From assembly GCA_902494035.1 (NCBI GenBank), contig CABURV010000014.1:1-39643 (forward strand): DNA of 39,643 nt. The letters are read 5' to 3'. The position numbers and the translations under genes are program-made. The DNA is from an uncultured Collinsella sp. Lineage in GTDB: Bacteria; Actinomycetota; Coriobacteriia; Coriobacteriales; Coriobacteriaceae. The notes under the pieces were generated by a model. It was not told the origin of the DNA and made no database searches. It saw only the letters and a program-made list of their open reading frames with translations. The stretch's first letter is position 1. Every line of letters starts with the position of its first letter. Of the stretch, positions 1 to 7,488 are shown piece after piece.

Positions 1-932
1 CCGGCGGCCAGCGTGGCGGCGTCCTCGGGCGAGACCTCCACGTGCACGCCTTCGCGGCGCCACACGCTGGGCGCCCACGAGGGATACGCGCCACGCACCT
101 GCACGTCGCCGCAGTAGAAATTCATCTCGCGCTGCTGCTTTTGGGCGGCAAGAACATCGACCGGATTGCACGTGTGCGGATAGCAGGCGTTGCCGGCAAT
201 CATGCAACCAATCATGTTCTGAGGATCGATCTGATGGCCCATGGTGACGCACTTGGCGCTCGCCAGGAACTGATGGTGCAGGGCATCGAAGCGCGCCTGA
301 GGGTCGTCCCAGTCGCAGTCGCCAAAGGTCATGGGCGTGTCAGTTGCCTCGGGCACCATGCCGCCGCCCATCACGCCGCCAAAAACACCCATGAGCAGGC
401 AATTGATCTCGTTAAAGGTGAGCCAGTAGCGCACCAGGCCCTTGTACTCGGTCATGACAGTGCGGGCGTAGTTGAGGTAGAAATCGATGAGCTTGGGATT
501 CTTCCAGCCGCCGTAGTTTTTGGACAGGCCATAGGGCAGCTCGTAGTGGCTGAGGGTGACCATGGGCTCGATGCCCTGCTCCTGGCAGGCCTGGAACACG
601 CGACGGTAGAACTCGATGCCGGCCTGGTTGGGCTCGGCCTCGTCGCCGTTGGGGAAGATACGGCTCCAGTTGATGGACATGCGGTAGCACTTAAAGCCCA
701 TCTCGCCAAAGAGCTTGATGTCGTCGAGGTAGTGATGGTACATGTCCACGGCCTCATGGCTGGGATAGTGGTACTGGGGCAGAATGCCATCGGTGATGTG
801 GCGCGGCTCGGAGACCGTGCCGCCGGTCATGATGTCGGGAACGCCGAGGCCCTTGCCGTCCTCGTTGTATCCGCCTTCGCACTGATTGGCGGCAGTGGCG
901 CCACCCCACAGAAATCCATCGGGAAAAGCCAT
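1..932 (-). CDS. Glycoside hydrolase family 1, probable 6-phospho-beta-glucosidase (3' end outside window)
   Basis: This GH1 enzyme probably hydrolyses 6-phospho-beta-glucosides delivered to the cytoplasm by the neighbouring PTS permease. About 310 residues are visible; the family is usually 450-480 aa, so the C-terminus with the nucleophile Glu lies beyond base 1. Visible family signatures are the N-terminal FPDGFLWGGATAANQ block, the YRMSINWSRIFPNG strand around residues 83-97 and the acid/base motif TFNEIN with Glu at about residue 175. The start is ATG at 932-930, preceded by AAAGGAG six bases upstream. It lies downstream of the EIIBC gene on the same strand, but a strong terminator and two repeat elements separate them, so it may have its own promoter. 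The 6-phospho specificity is inferred from context and from GH1 sequence style. Confidence 0.9.
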   Translation of the reverse strand, partial: MAFPDGFLWGGATAANQCEGGYNEDGKGLGVPDIMTGGTVSEPRHITDGILPQYHYPSHEAVDMYHHYLDDIKLFGEMGFKCYRMSINWSRIFPNGDEAEPNQAGIEFYRRVFQACQEQGIEPMVTLSHYELPYGLSKNYGGWKNPKLIDFYLNYARTVMTEYKGLVRYWLTFNEINCLLMGVFGGVMGGGMVPEATDTPMTFGDCDWDDPQARFDALHHQFLASAKCVTMGHQIDPQNMIGCMIAGNACYPHTCNPVDVLAAQKQQREMNFYCGDVQVRGAYPSWAPSVWRREGVHVEVSPEDAATLAA

Positions 933-1030
933 GTCGGCTCCTTTCGTACGTGTTGGGAGGGTTCCACGGACGCTGGGGCGGCGTCCGCGGGGTAATTTGC
1001 GCCCCGCTCGGGGTCCGCACAAGGACCGCC

Positions 1031-1188
1031 GCCACGAAACCTGCCTATCTACTACGTTTTGCCGCGAACCCCCGACCACGCCGCAATTGGCAAAAAAACC
1101 GCAGGTAGATGGCTTGACGGTTCTCGGAAAACCACCGTGTGGTTGGCCCTTGCCACATAAACGTAGTAGATGGGCCGGTTTCGTGGCG
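1031..1188. repeat. 158-bp inverted-repeat element, copy A
   Basis: The ends form an imperfect 29-bp inverted repeat (two mismatches) that starts GCCACGAAAC and contains ATCTACTACGTTT. The interior carries AAACCGCAGGTAGATGGCTT and a small perfect hairpin AACCAC-CGT-GTGGTT at about 1130-1145. Copy B lies 36 bp away with exactly the same length, and a third copy is at 19549-19708. There is no credible coding potential. It is MITE-like or a structured RNA or terminator element. Confidence 0.75.
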
Positions 1189-1224
1189 AGGCATGTACTG
1201 AATGCCCCGCGCGAGGCCCGTTCG

Positions 1225-1382
1225 ATCAAAACCATGTCGGTTTACTACGATGGATCGATAGCTCTCGAGCACACCGGAAATTGCAAAACTAAAACCGCAG
1301 GTAGGAGGCTTGACCATTTCCGAAAAATCACAGTGCGGTCGGCCCCTGTAGATTCATCGTAGTAAACCGGCATAGTCTTGAT
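1225..1382. repeat. 158-bp inverted-repeat element, copy B
   Basis: The terminal inverted repeats are 28 bp with three mismatches and contain GGTTTACTACGATG. The arms differ in sequence from copy A, yet each arm stays complementary to its own partner. The interior core AAACCGCAGGTAGGAGGCTT matches copy A closely. With copy A it fills most of the gene-free interval 933-1488. Confidence 0.75.
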
Positions 1383-1432
1383 TTGGGCAGTTGCCCAAAC
1401 GGGCGCATGCGCAGACCGTCTCGCCCATTTGG

Positions 1433-1464
1433 AAAAAGCCGGCGGGGCGCTCCCCCGCCGGCTT
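1433..1464 (-). terminator. Rho-independent terminator after the PTS EIIBC gene
   Basis: On the minus strand the stem AAGCCGGCGGGG pairs with CCCCGCCGGCTT around a short GAGCG loop, followed by a T run. It lies 25 bp past the EIIBC stop codon and separates that gene from the downstream glycosidase. Confidence 0.9.
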
Positions 1465-1488
1465 GGTACCGAGTCTTTGTCGTTTGGG

Positions 1489-2928
1489 CTACTTGGCAGC
1501 CTCGGGCTTGTAGGTGACAAACTCGATTGCGAAGCCCACGACGGCACCCACGAGCGAAGCAACGATAGCCCAGATCATGTGGTTGATGCCGTTAACACCG
1601 GAGGGGTCGATGAAGGACAGCCAGTTGAAGACGCCCATACCACCGGACATGTACACCACGGCGCCGGAGATACCGATGATGAGGCCGCCCACGGCAGAAC
1701 CGATGCTGGCGTTGATGAAGGCCTTCTTATCGGGCAGGGCGACACCGTAGATAGCGGGCTCAGTGACACCAAAGAAGAAGGCGGAGATCATGGCCGGCAG
1801 CGCGATGCCGCGGAACTTCTCGTCCTTGTTCTTGAGATACATGGCAAAGAGCACGGCGCCCAGCGAGAAGGAGTGGGCGATAACGGAGCACAGGATGTAG
1901 TCGTGGCCCAGAGTGGACAGGTTGACCAGCGCGATAGGCACGAGCGACCAGTGGAAGCCAAAGATGACCAGGCACATCCAGAAGGCACCGACGAGGGTGC
2001 AGCCCAGGAGGGAGCCGATCATGGGCAGGCCAAACAGCAGTGCGAAGAACTCACCGAGCAGGTTGGTGATGAGCGTGGCGATGGGGCCAATGACCAGGTA
2101 GCCAAGGGTGACGGTGACGGTGACAACGATCAGCGGGGTGAAGAACATCTTCATAGAAGCGGGCATCCACTTCTTAACCCAGTGCTCGAGGGTAGAACCG
2201 AACCAGATCATGAGAAGGATGGGGATAACGGAGCTGGTGTAACCCGAGGCAGGCATGATGAGCGGCAGGCCCAGGAACGTGGTGTACCAAGAGAAGGTGC
2301 CGGCAAAGCCGAGCTGCACGGAACCGACAACCTCGCCCGAGGTCAGGGCAACCATGGTGGGATAGACCAGGGCAAAGGCGATGGCCATGCCGTTGAACTC
2401 GCTCATCTTGAACTTCTTGGCCGCAGTAAAGCCAAGCACCACGGGCAGGAAGTAGAACATGCCGTCAGCGACGGTGTAGAGCAGCGTGTAGGCGCCGTCG
2501 TTGGCAAAGCTCGGGACCAGGAAGGTAGCGAGCGCCAGCAGGCCCTTCATGATACCGGCAGCGGCGAAGGTGCCGAGCATGGGGGCGAAGATGCCCGAGA
2601 TGAGGTCGATGATCACATCGGTAACGCCCTTGGGAGCGGCATCGTCGTCATCGGCGTCGACGGCGCCGCCGTCTCTAAAACCGCCGGCCTTGAGAACGGC
2701 GTCGTAGACGTCCTCGACGATGTTGCCCACAACAACCTGGTACTGGCCGTTGGCGTGCATGACCTTGATGACGTTGGGCAGCTCGGAGATTGCCTCGTCA
2801 TTGGCCTTCGACTCGTCCTTGAGCTTAAAACGAACACGGGTAATGCAGTGTGCGACGCATTTGACGTTGGACTTACCGCCAACCAGCTCTACGATCTGGG
2901 CAGCAAGATCGTCGTATTTACCTGCCAT
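1489..2928 (-). CDS. PTS beta-glucoside-type transporter, EIIBC
   Basis: This membrane permease imports and phosphorylates a sugar, probably an aryl-beta-glucoside such as salicin or cellobiose. The 479-aa product begins with an EIIB domain (residues 1-85) whose phospho-accepting cysteine is Cys28 in HCITRVRF. A short acidic linker is followed by a hydrophobic EIIC domain (about 105-475) containing the conserved GVTEPAIYG loop. There is no EIIA domain; a separate EIIA-Glc-like protein must supply phosphate. The chosen ATG (2928) has AGAGGA eight bases upstream; an ATG at 2949 lacks a good ribosome site. It follows the BglG-type antiterminator gene on the same strand and is probably controlled by it. 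Substrate is inferred from neighbours; a trehalose or sucrose permease is less likely. Confidence 0.9.
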   Translation of the reverse strand: MAGKYDDLAAQIVELVGGKSNVKCVAHCITRVRFKLKDESKANDEAISELPNVIKVMHANGQYQVVVGNIVEDVYDAVLKAGGFRDGGAVDADDDDAAPKGVTDVIIDLISGIFAPMLGTFAAAGIMKGLLALATFLVPSFANDGAYTLLYTVADGMFYFLPVVLGFTAAKKFKMSEFNGMAIAFALVYPTMVALTSGEVVGSVQLGFAGTFSWYTTFLGLPLIMPASGYTSSVIPILLMIWFGSTLEHWVKKWMPASMKMFFTPLIVVTVTVTLGYLVIGPIATLITNLLGEFFALLFGLPMIGSLLGCTLVGAFWMCLVIFGFHWSLVPIALVNLSTLGHDYILCSVIAHSFSLGAVLFAMYLKNKDEKFRGIALPAMISAFFFGVTEPAIYGVALPDKKAFINASIGSAVGGLIIGISGAVVYMSGGMGVFNWLSFIDPSGVNGINHMIWAIVASLVGAVVGFAIEFVTYKPEAAK

Positions 2929-2957
2929 GATCTGTCCTCTCTTTTCCAAATTTCGAC

Positions 2958-2997
2958 AAAAAAATCCCCTACCGCGAGCCGGTACCTTGCCCGCAGT
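2958..2997 (-). terminator. Possible attenuator hairpin between the antiterminator gene and EIIBC
   Basis: On the minus strand ACTGCGGGC can pair with GCTCGCGGT (two G-U pairs) across a nine-base loop. AGGGGA and then seven Ts follow. The 5' side (GGTTTCTAACTGCGGGCA) is reminiscent of a RAT site but lacks its full hairpin. It may be a second BglG-responsive attenuator in front of EIIBC. The gap between stem and T run weakens the call. Confidence 0.4.
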
Positions 2998-3046
2998 TAG
3001 AAACCAAAAAGAATTGTTGCGATTGCCGCCAGACTGGCGGCTTTAC

Positions 3047-3892
3047 TCACTCGGTCTGCGAAGCCGATCGCAGACGGTTGATATGCATCATCAGATACAG
3101 AAGCTCCTCGTCCGAGCAGCTCTGCCTGAACTCTTTCTCGAACACGCGGTTGATGGCGTATGCGCACTGGTAGGCCTCGGGAAAAGCGCGGGCGGCCTGC
3201 ATAAACAGCGAGGAGTTCTCGGTCTGCGTGCACTTGCCCTTGCAGAGGCGACGAACCAAAAAAAGCAGGTGCGCAAGAAAGCGAATATAGCTATACGACG
3301 CCGTGTCGAGCGAGCAGCCAAGCTGCTTTTCCACGGAATGAGTCACCTCGTCGAGCACGCGGGTGCTCTTCATGATGAAGTCCATGTCCTTGGCGCGGCC
3401 CATGCCGTCGACCTCGGCGTTAACGATGTGGAGCGCGACGCTCGTGGCCTCGTTCTGACCCAGCTTGACGCCGGTGTGCTTTTGCACGATAGCGAGCGCG
3501 GCCTGGCCGATCTCCAGCTCGCGCGGGTAGATGAAGGCCACCTCGTGCTCGAGCGGGTTGGGAGCGCTGAGCTGGTCGTCGTCGCGCTGGACGGCAAACT
3601 GCAGGTGATCTGCCAGAATAAAGGGCAGGCCACCGGAAAGCTTACAGCCAAGCTGCTGCGACGCGAAGCAGGCAATGTCGCTCGCGGCGAGCAGGACGTC
3701 GTCGGGAAGGGTGCCCACCATATCCTGCAGGCTTTCGGGAACGTTATAGAATTTGCGCTGGATGAGGGACTCATCGGCAAGTTTGTACGGCATCTCGTGA
3801 AAACCGATGCCCTTGCCAAAGACAACAACCTCTCGACCGTCATCGCTGGCGGCAAGAGCAACGTTATTGTTGATCTTCTTTAAAATGAGCAT
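3047..3892 (-). CDS. BglG/LicT-family transcriptional antiterminator with two PRDs
   Basis: This RNA-binding antiterminator prevents premature termination of beta-glucoside genes when the inducing sugar is present. Its 281 aa match the family length. An N-terminal CAT RNA-binding domain (residues 1-55, with MLILKKINNNVALA and GKGIGF) is followed by PRD1 (about 70-170, with histidines in DHLQFA and ALHIVNAE) and PRD2 (about 175-280, with FLAHLLFLVRR and MMHINRL). These histidines are the usual sites of PTS-dependent phosphorylation. The ATG is preceded by GAGGAG, which lies inside the 3' arm of the leader terminator. The upstream RAT and terminator indicate autoregulation, and EIIBC follows 118 bp downstream. 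Confidence 0.93.
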   Translation of the reverse strand: MLILKKINNNVALAASDDGREVVVFGKGIGFHEMPYKLADESLIQRKFYNVPESLQDMVGTLPDDVLLAASDIACFASQQLGCKLSGGLPFILADHLQFAVQRDDDQLSAPNPLEHEVAFIYPRELEIGQAALAIVQKHTGVKLGQNEATSVALHIVNAEVDGMGRAKDMDFIMKSTRVLDEVTHSVEKQLGCSLDTASYSYIRFLAHLLFLVRRLCKGKCTQTENSSLFMQAARAFPEAYQCAYAINRVFEKEFRQSCSDEELLYLMMHINRLRSASQTE

Positions 3893-3893
3893 G

Positions 3894-3977
3894 AAAAAAC
3901 TCCTCGGACATCGGCGCTAGACGACGGGGCGATATTCCTCGTCTTCTATTATGCGCAAGTGATGCCTCCCGAGGAGT
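3894..3977 (-). terminator. Leader terminator overlapping the ribosome binding site of the antiterminator gene
   Basis: In the minus-strand RNA, ACTCCTCGG (3977-3969) is perfectly complementary to CCGAGGAGT (3907-3899), followed at once by a six-T run that abuts the start codon. The intervening loop holds a smaller stem (AGACGA/TCGTCT). The 5' arm also forms part of the RAT hairpin, so the two folds are mutually exclusive. The 3' arm contains GAGGAG, the ribosome site of the downstream gene. Confidence 0.75.
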
Positions 3978-3987
3978 AACAAACTTG
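3956..3987 (-). promoter_or_regulatory. Ribonucleic antiterminator (RAT) site
   Basis: On the minus strand the sequence runs CAAGT-TTGTTACTCC-TCG-GGAGGCATC-ACTTG. It has an outer five-base stem, the asymmetric internal loops TTGTTACT and GGCA-type found in LicT/BglG targets, and an inner stem CTCC/GGAG. It overlaps the 5' arm of the terminator, as RAT sites do. Confidence 0.8.
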
Positions 3988-4083
3988 TGAGCACGTGGGC
4001 GATTGTAGGCTGAAACTTGCATGCGGCGTAAGCCCCATTGGCGCGAAAGTCCGCCGAACGGTAGGAAATCGCCTGTAAACGGC

Positions 4084-4124
4084 AAAACTATCACAAAGGT
4101 GCCCGGCCCCTTTGTGATGGTTTT
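4084..4124 (-). terminator. Palindromic terminator-like repeat after the histidine phosphatase gene
   Basis: The stem AAAAC-ATCACAAAGG pairs across a GGGCCGGGC-type loop with its complement and is flanked by A and T runs, so it could act in both directions. The arm and loop belong to the CACAAAGG-TGCCTGTCCCC-CCTTTGTG family also seen at 4802 and 15285. It sits 17 bp beyond the phosphatase stop. Confidence 0.7.
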
Positions 4125-4140
4125 GGCTGATGTCCTGATG

Positions 4141-4725
4141 CTACTCGCGCGGGGTGCCGTAGGGGTTGTACAAATCTGCGAGAGCAAATGTGCTGGTAGT
4201 AGGATCAAAGTCGAGTTCGAGCACACAGCAGTTGCCGATGCGGTTCTTCATCTTGAGCGGTTCCACGCCCACACCGCGCATGACCTGAGCCGCTGCGGCG
4301 CCATGGCTCACGCACAACACGCTCTCATGTCCGGGGCGCTGCATGAGCTCGATGATGGTCGCCATGATGCGCTCGCGAAACTCGTCTTCGCCCTCGCCGT
4401 CATACTGCTTGTAAAAATCGCCGTACGGCAGGCGCGGATTCAAATCCTCGCTCGCACCCTCAAACTTGCCAAAGTTCCACTCCTTAAGGCCCTTGACGCG
4501 CTCGTAAGGCTGATCAGGAAACGCAAGCTCAAGCGTGTCGCACGCGCGCTCGGACGTGGAACTGTACGCATGGTCGAACGCAAGGCCACGCTCTCGCAGG
4601 GTCGCGCCGACAGTTTTAGCCTGCTCGATTCCCAGCTCGGTGAGCGGCGAGTCACACCAGCCCTGCTTGCGACGAAGCAAGTTAAAGAGCGTTTGGCCGT
4701 GACGCATAAAGTACAGTTTTGGCAT
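4141..4725 (-). CDS. Histidine phosphatase superfamily protein (phosphoglycerate mutase-like)
   Basis: The 194-aa product belongs to the cytosolic histidine phosphatase superfamily, which dephosphorylates small phosphoesters through a phosphohistidine. The catalytic RHG motif is at residues 8-10 (FMRHGQT) and the second histidine is in VSHGAAAAQ near residue 140. The first arginine cluster and the acid/base region EWNFGKFEG (about 94-102) are also present. The start ATG has GGAGG four bases upstream. A sigma-70-like promoter lies just upstream, and it is transcribed alone, ending at a palindromic terminator. Substrate cannot be read from sequence; cobalamin-phosphate, sugar phosphates or phosphoglycerate are all possible in this family. 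Confidence 0.9.
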   Translation of the reverse strand: MPKLYFMRHGQTLFNLLRRKQGWCDSPLTELGIEQAKTVGATLRERGLAFDHAYSSTSERACDTLELAFPDQPYERVKGLKEWNFGKFEGASEDLNPRLPYGDFYKQYDGEGEDEFRERIMATIIELMQRPGHESVLCVSHGAAAAQVMRGVGVEPLKMKNRIGNCCVLELDFDPTTSTFALADLYNPYGTPRE

Positions 4726-4757
4726 GAGACCTCCGTAATCGCAAACGTTTGTCAGCG

Positions 4758-4788
4758 ATTATTACACCTAGAGATAGGTTTAAGTCAA
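4758..4788 (-). promoter_or_regulatory. Putative sigma-70 promoter for the histidine phosphatase gene
   Basis: On the minus strand TTGACT (4788-4783) and TAATAAT (4764-4758) are separated by 18 bp and lie about 30 bp before the start codon. Confidence 0.6.
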
Positions 4789-4801
4789 AGCCTCTTTGGC
4801 C

Positions 4802-4838
4802 AAAACCACCACAAAGGTGCCTGTCCCCATTGTGGTGG
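4802..4838. repeat. Palindromic repeat of the CACAAAGG/TGCCTGTCCCC family
   Basis: CCACCACAA pairs with TTGTGGTGG around AGGTGCCTGTCCCCA. One base in the stem differs from the copy at 15285. It stands tail to tail with another hairpin at 4858, in the spacer between the phosphatase promoter and the end of moaC-mobB. Confidence 0.7.
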
Positions 4839-4857
4839 AAGTGACGTTTTCCCAGAT

Positions 4858-4898
4858 AAAACCTGCCAAAATAAACCTGTCCCTTTTTGGCAGGTTTT
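4858..4898 (-). terminator. Terminator overlapping the stop codon of moaC-mobB
   Basis: Perfect 14-bp arms AAAACCTGCCAAAA / TTTTGGCAGGTTTT surround the loop TAAACCTGTCCCT. The first two bases of the molybdopterin gene's stop codon lie within the stem. A decayed relative occurs at 23697-23727. Confidence 0.8.
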
Positions 4899-6195
4899 AG
4901 GCCAGATGGTCTTGGATCAGGTCGCAGATGGCTCGAGCGTCGTTGATGTTGATGGCTCGGATCGCAAAGCCGGCATCGAATGCCTGGCGTGCCAGGGCTT
5001 CGTTGCAGGCAAGGGCTAGCGTGCGGCCGTCGACCAGGTCGAGCGAGCTCTTGCCGCGCAGACGATCGACACCGGAGCGCGCGACGACGATGTTGTCGAA
5101 GCCCTCGGTCTTGTAGCCCTCGATGATTACCACGTCGACATCGTTGTAGCGCGACAGCAGCTCGCGCGCTGGCATCTCGTCCTCCTCGCGCGTGTCGGCG
5201 TACTCCGCCCAGCGCGTGGTGCAGATGAGGCCCACGTGCTTGGATCCGGCCTGGTGATGGCGCCAGGTATCCTTAGCGGGCACATCGATATCAAAGCCGT
5301 GGTGCCCGTGGTGCTTGAGCGAGCCCACGCGCAGGCCGCGGCGGGTGAGCTCGGCGATAACCTTCTCGACGAGCGTGGTCTTGCCCGAGTTTTGGTAGCC
5401 GATAAACGCGATCGCGGGGACGGCCGGGGCCGGAGCTGCGGGCGCGACGGCGGCAGGTGCGCTCGCGGTCGCGGCACCGTCTGCGGCCACGGCCTCAACA
5501 GCAGCGGCCTGACGCTCTGCGCGATCCCACACGCCCGAGCGGCCGCCCTCCTTGTGCAGCAGGCGCACGTCGACGATCTCCATGCCGCGATCGACCGCCT
5601 TGCACATGTCATAGATCGTTAGGCACGCGGCACTCGCGCCGGTCAGGGCCTCCATCTCAATACCCGTCTTGCCCGTTACGCCGGCCGTAACCAGTACGTG
5701 AAAGCCAACCTGCCCGTCCGCGCGCGCCGGCGCCCAGCCCTCGGGCACGTCCTCGGCCGGCGTCCCCGCCGGAGCGATGGGCGCAATGTCGCACTTGCTC
5801 TTGGTAATGAGCAACGGATGGCACATGGGGATGATGTCGCTCGTGCGCTTGATGGCCATGATGCCCGCCACGCGCGCGCAAGCGAGCACGTCGCCCTTTT
5901 TGGCGCGGTCCTGCAGCACCATGGCCTGCGTCTCGGGGTGCATAAGGATGGTGCCCTCGGCGATGGCAATGCGATGGGTCTCGGCCTTGTCGGACACGTC
6001 GACCATGCGCACCTCGCCCTTGGCGTCCACGTGCGTCAGCTCGTCGCGACGGGCGTCGCGGGCGGGCTCGGTGGCAGCGCTGGCAGTCGGCTGCGCGGCT
6101 GCGACGGCGTCGCTGTCAGTAGCCGTGGCTTTGTGGGCAGACATCGCGGCCCTGCGAGCGGCCTTGGTGGCATCGGCGTACCTGCTCTTGGCCAT
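4897..6195 (-). CDS. MoaC-MobB fusion for molybdenum cofactor synthesis
   Basis: This bifunctional cytosolic protein should convert the MoaA product to cyclic pyranopterin monophosphate (MoaC) and act as a GTP-binding adapter for guanine-dinucleotide cofactor synthesis (MobB). Of 432 aa, residues 1-50 are an Ala-rich extension. Residues 52-228 are MoaC, with MVDVSDK, MCHPL and MEALTGAS...TIYDMCKA. Residues 229-260 form an Ala/Pro linker, and 262-432 are MobB with the P-loop GYQNSGKTT. The ATG at 6195 is used because GGAGGATGA precedes it, inside the end of moaA. It lies four bases after moaA, so translation is probably coupled. The two domains are separate proteins in most bacteria. Confidence 0.93.
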   Translation of the reverse strand: MAKSRYADATKAARRAAMSAHKATATDSDAVAAAQPTASAATEPARDARRDELTHVDAKGEVRMVDVSDKAETHRIAIAEGTILMHPETQAMVLQDRAKKGDVLACARVAGIMAIKRTSDIIPMCHPLLITKSKCDIAPIAPAGTPAEDVPEGWAPARADGQVGFHVLVTAGVTGKTGIEMEALTGASAACLTIYDMCKAVDRGMEIVDVRLLHKEGGRSGVWDRAERQAAAVEAVAADGAATASAPAAVAPAAPAPAVPAIAFIGYQNSGKTTLVEKVIAELTRRGLRVGSLKHHGHHGFDIDVPAKDTWRHHQAGSKHVGLICTTRWAEYADTREEDEMPARELLSRYNDVDVVIIEGYKTEGFDNIVVARSGVDRLRGKSSLDLVDGRTLALACNEALARQAFDAGFAIRAININDARAICDLIQDHLA

Positions 6196-6199
6196 ATGA

Positions 6200-7255
6200 T
6201 CATCCTCCGATTTGGGACATAAATCGTTGCGTGCCCTCAATTATCGCGTGTTCCTGCGGTTTGTGGGCCACGGCATCGCGCCAAATCGAAAGTACCTGCA
6301 TATCATCACCACGGCGCAGCGCCTCACGCACCGAATACTCGGCATCGCTAAACAGGCACGGACGCACGTTGCCATCGGCCGTCAGGCGCAGGCGGTTGCA
6401 ATTCGCACAAAAATGGTTGGACATGGCGCTAATGAAGCCGACCGTTCCCGCCGCGCCCGGAAAGTGCCAATAGCGCGCAGGGCCCGCGCCGGCAGGAGCG
6501 TCGTTGATGTCGAGCGGCTCGAGCTCGCCCAGCCCCGTCGCGGCGGCCCCGGCACTGATGCGCGCCCGCAGCTCGTCACTCGGCACGGTGTCGCTCGCGT
6601 CCCACAGCTCGGGATTGAGCGCGGGCGCATGCGGGTCCACAGCGCAATGCGAGCTCGTGCGCTCGTCGCCAATGGGCATGTATTCGATAAAGCGCAGGTG
6701 GATGGGGCGGTCGAGCGTGAGCCGCGCGAGGGCCGCCACATCCTGGTTGAGCCGGCGCACAACAACGCAGTTGACCTTAACGGGCTCAAAGCCCCAAGCC
6801 AGCGCCGCGTCGATGCCCGCCATGGTCTGCTCGAGCCGGCCCAGACGCGTGATCTTTCCAAAGAGCGTAGGGTCGAGCGTGTCGAGCGAAATGTTGACGC
6901 GGTTAAGCCCGGCATCTTTGAGCTGCGATGCCAGCTTGGGCAGCAGGGCGCCGTTGGTGGTAAGCGAGATGTCCTCGATCTGCGGAATCGCGCGGATGTC
7001 GCGAATGAGCGGAATGATGCGGCGGCTGACCAGCGGCTCGCCGCCCGTCAGGCGCACGCGGCGAATGCCCTCCCCCGCCACCAAGCGCACAAAGCGGGCG
7101 ATTTCCTCGGCGCTGAGCAGTTCGTCGTGCGCGCGGGGCGCCACGCCATCGGCCGGCATGCAATAGATGCAGCGGAAATTGCACTTGTCGGTAACGGCAA
7201 TGCGCAGGTAGTTGATATCGCGGCCAAAGCCATCGTGTTGCACGTGCCCGTCCAC
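6200..7255 (-). CDS. moaA: GTP 3',8-cyclase MoaA (radical SAM)
   Basis: MoaA rearranges GTP into 3',8-cyclo-7,8-dihydro-GTP, the first step of molybdopterin synthesis. The 351-aa protein has the radical-SAM cluster motif CNFRCIYC (Cys25, Cys29, Cys32), the SAM-binding RLTGGEPL, a second Fe-S site near the C-terminus (CANCNRLRL...RPC), and the conserved C-terminal Gly-Gly. The start is a GTG at 7255 with GGGGAGG just upstream; no better ATG is available. It is the first gene of a two-gene operon with moaC-mobB. No moaD, moaE or moeA is present in the window. Confidence 0.95.
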   Translation of the reverse strand: MDGHVQHDGFGRDINYLRIAVTDKCNFRCIYCMPADGVAPRAHDELLSAEEIARFVRLVAGEGIRRVRLTGGEPLVSRRIIPLIRDIRAIPQIEDISLTTNGALLPKLASQLKDAGLNRVNISLDTLDPTLFGKITRLGRLEQTMAGIDAALAWGFEPVKVNCVVVRRLNQDVAALARLTLDRPIHLRFIEYMPIGDERTSSHCAVDPHAPALNPELWDASDTVPSDELRARISAGAAATGLGELEPLDINDAPAGAGPARYWHFPGAAGTVGFISAMSNHFCANCNRLRLTADGNVRPCLFSDAEYSVREALRRGDDMQVLSIWRDAVAHKPQEHAIIEGTQRFMSQIGG

Positions 7256-7384
7256 GCAGCCCTCCCCTCACGCGGCGTTTTATTCTTCGGAAAACATAAT
7301 ACCCCACGGGAGAATCATGCCGACACCCGTACGACAGGACGGGTCACTTCGAGCAAGACCGGCTTCCCAAGCCCACCCTCAGCA

Positions 7385-7451
7385 CAGACCATCACAACAT
7401 TCGATGCTTTTCCCGATTTTAGCGAAAAACGTCGAATGTTGTGATGGTCTG
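7385..7451. repeat. 67-bp palindrome, left copy flanking the nuclease-like gene
   Basis: Perfect arms AGACCATCACAACATTCGA and complement surround a loop TGCTTTTCCCGATTTTAGCGAAAAACG. A nearly identical copy in the same orientation lies at 8628-8692. The arms could act as a terminator, but neither side ends in a classic T run. It occupies the gap between moaA and the next gene. Confidence 0.8.
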
Positions 7452-7488
7452 CCTGCCCACGGCACCCCGTAGAAGGACCAAAGCGTCC

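Noticed and set aside
2958..2997. A full second RAT site upstream of EIIBC
   Set aside because: GGTTTCTAACTGCGGGCA resembles the RAT start, but the upper hairpin and closing arm do not form. I kept it only as a weak attenuator hairpin.
1378..3000. Open frame of 540 codons on the plus strand
   Set aside because: It lies opposite the PTS EIIBC gene, and its product is a charged low-complexity sequence without family motifs.
3025..3041. Palindrome GCCGCCAGACTGGCGGC after the antiterminator gene as a terminator
   Set aside because: No T run follows on the minus strand, and the downstream EIIBC gene needs transcription through it.
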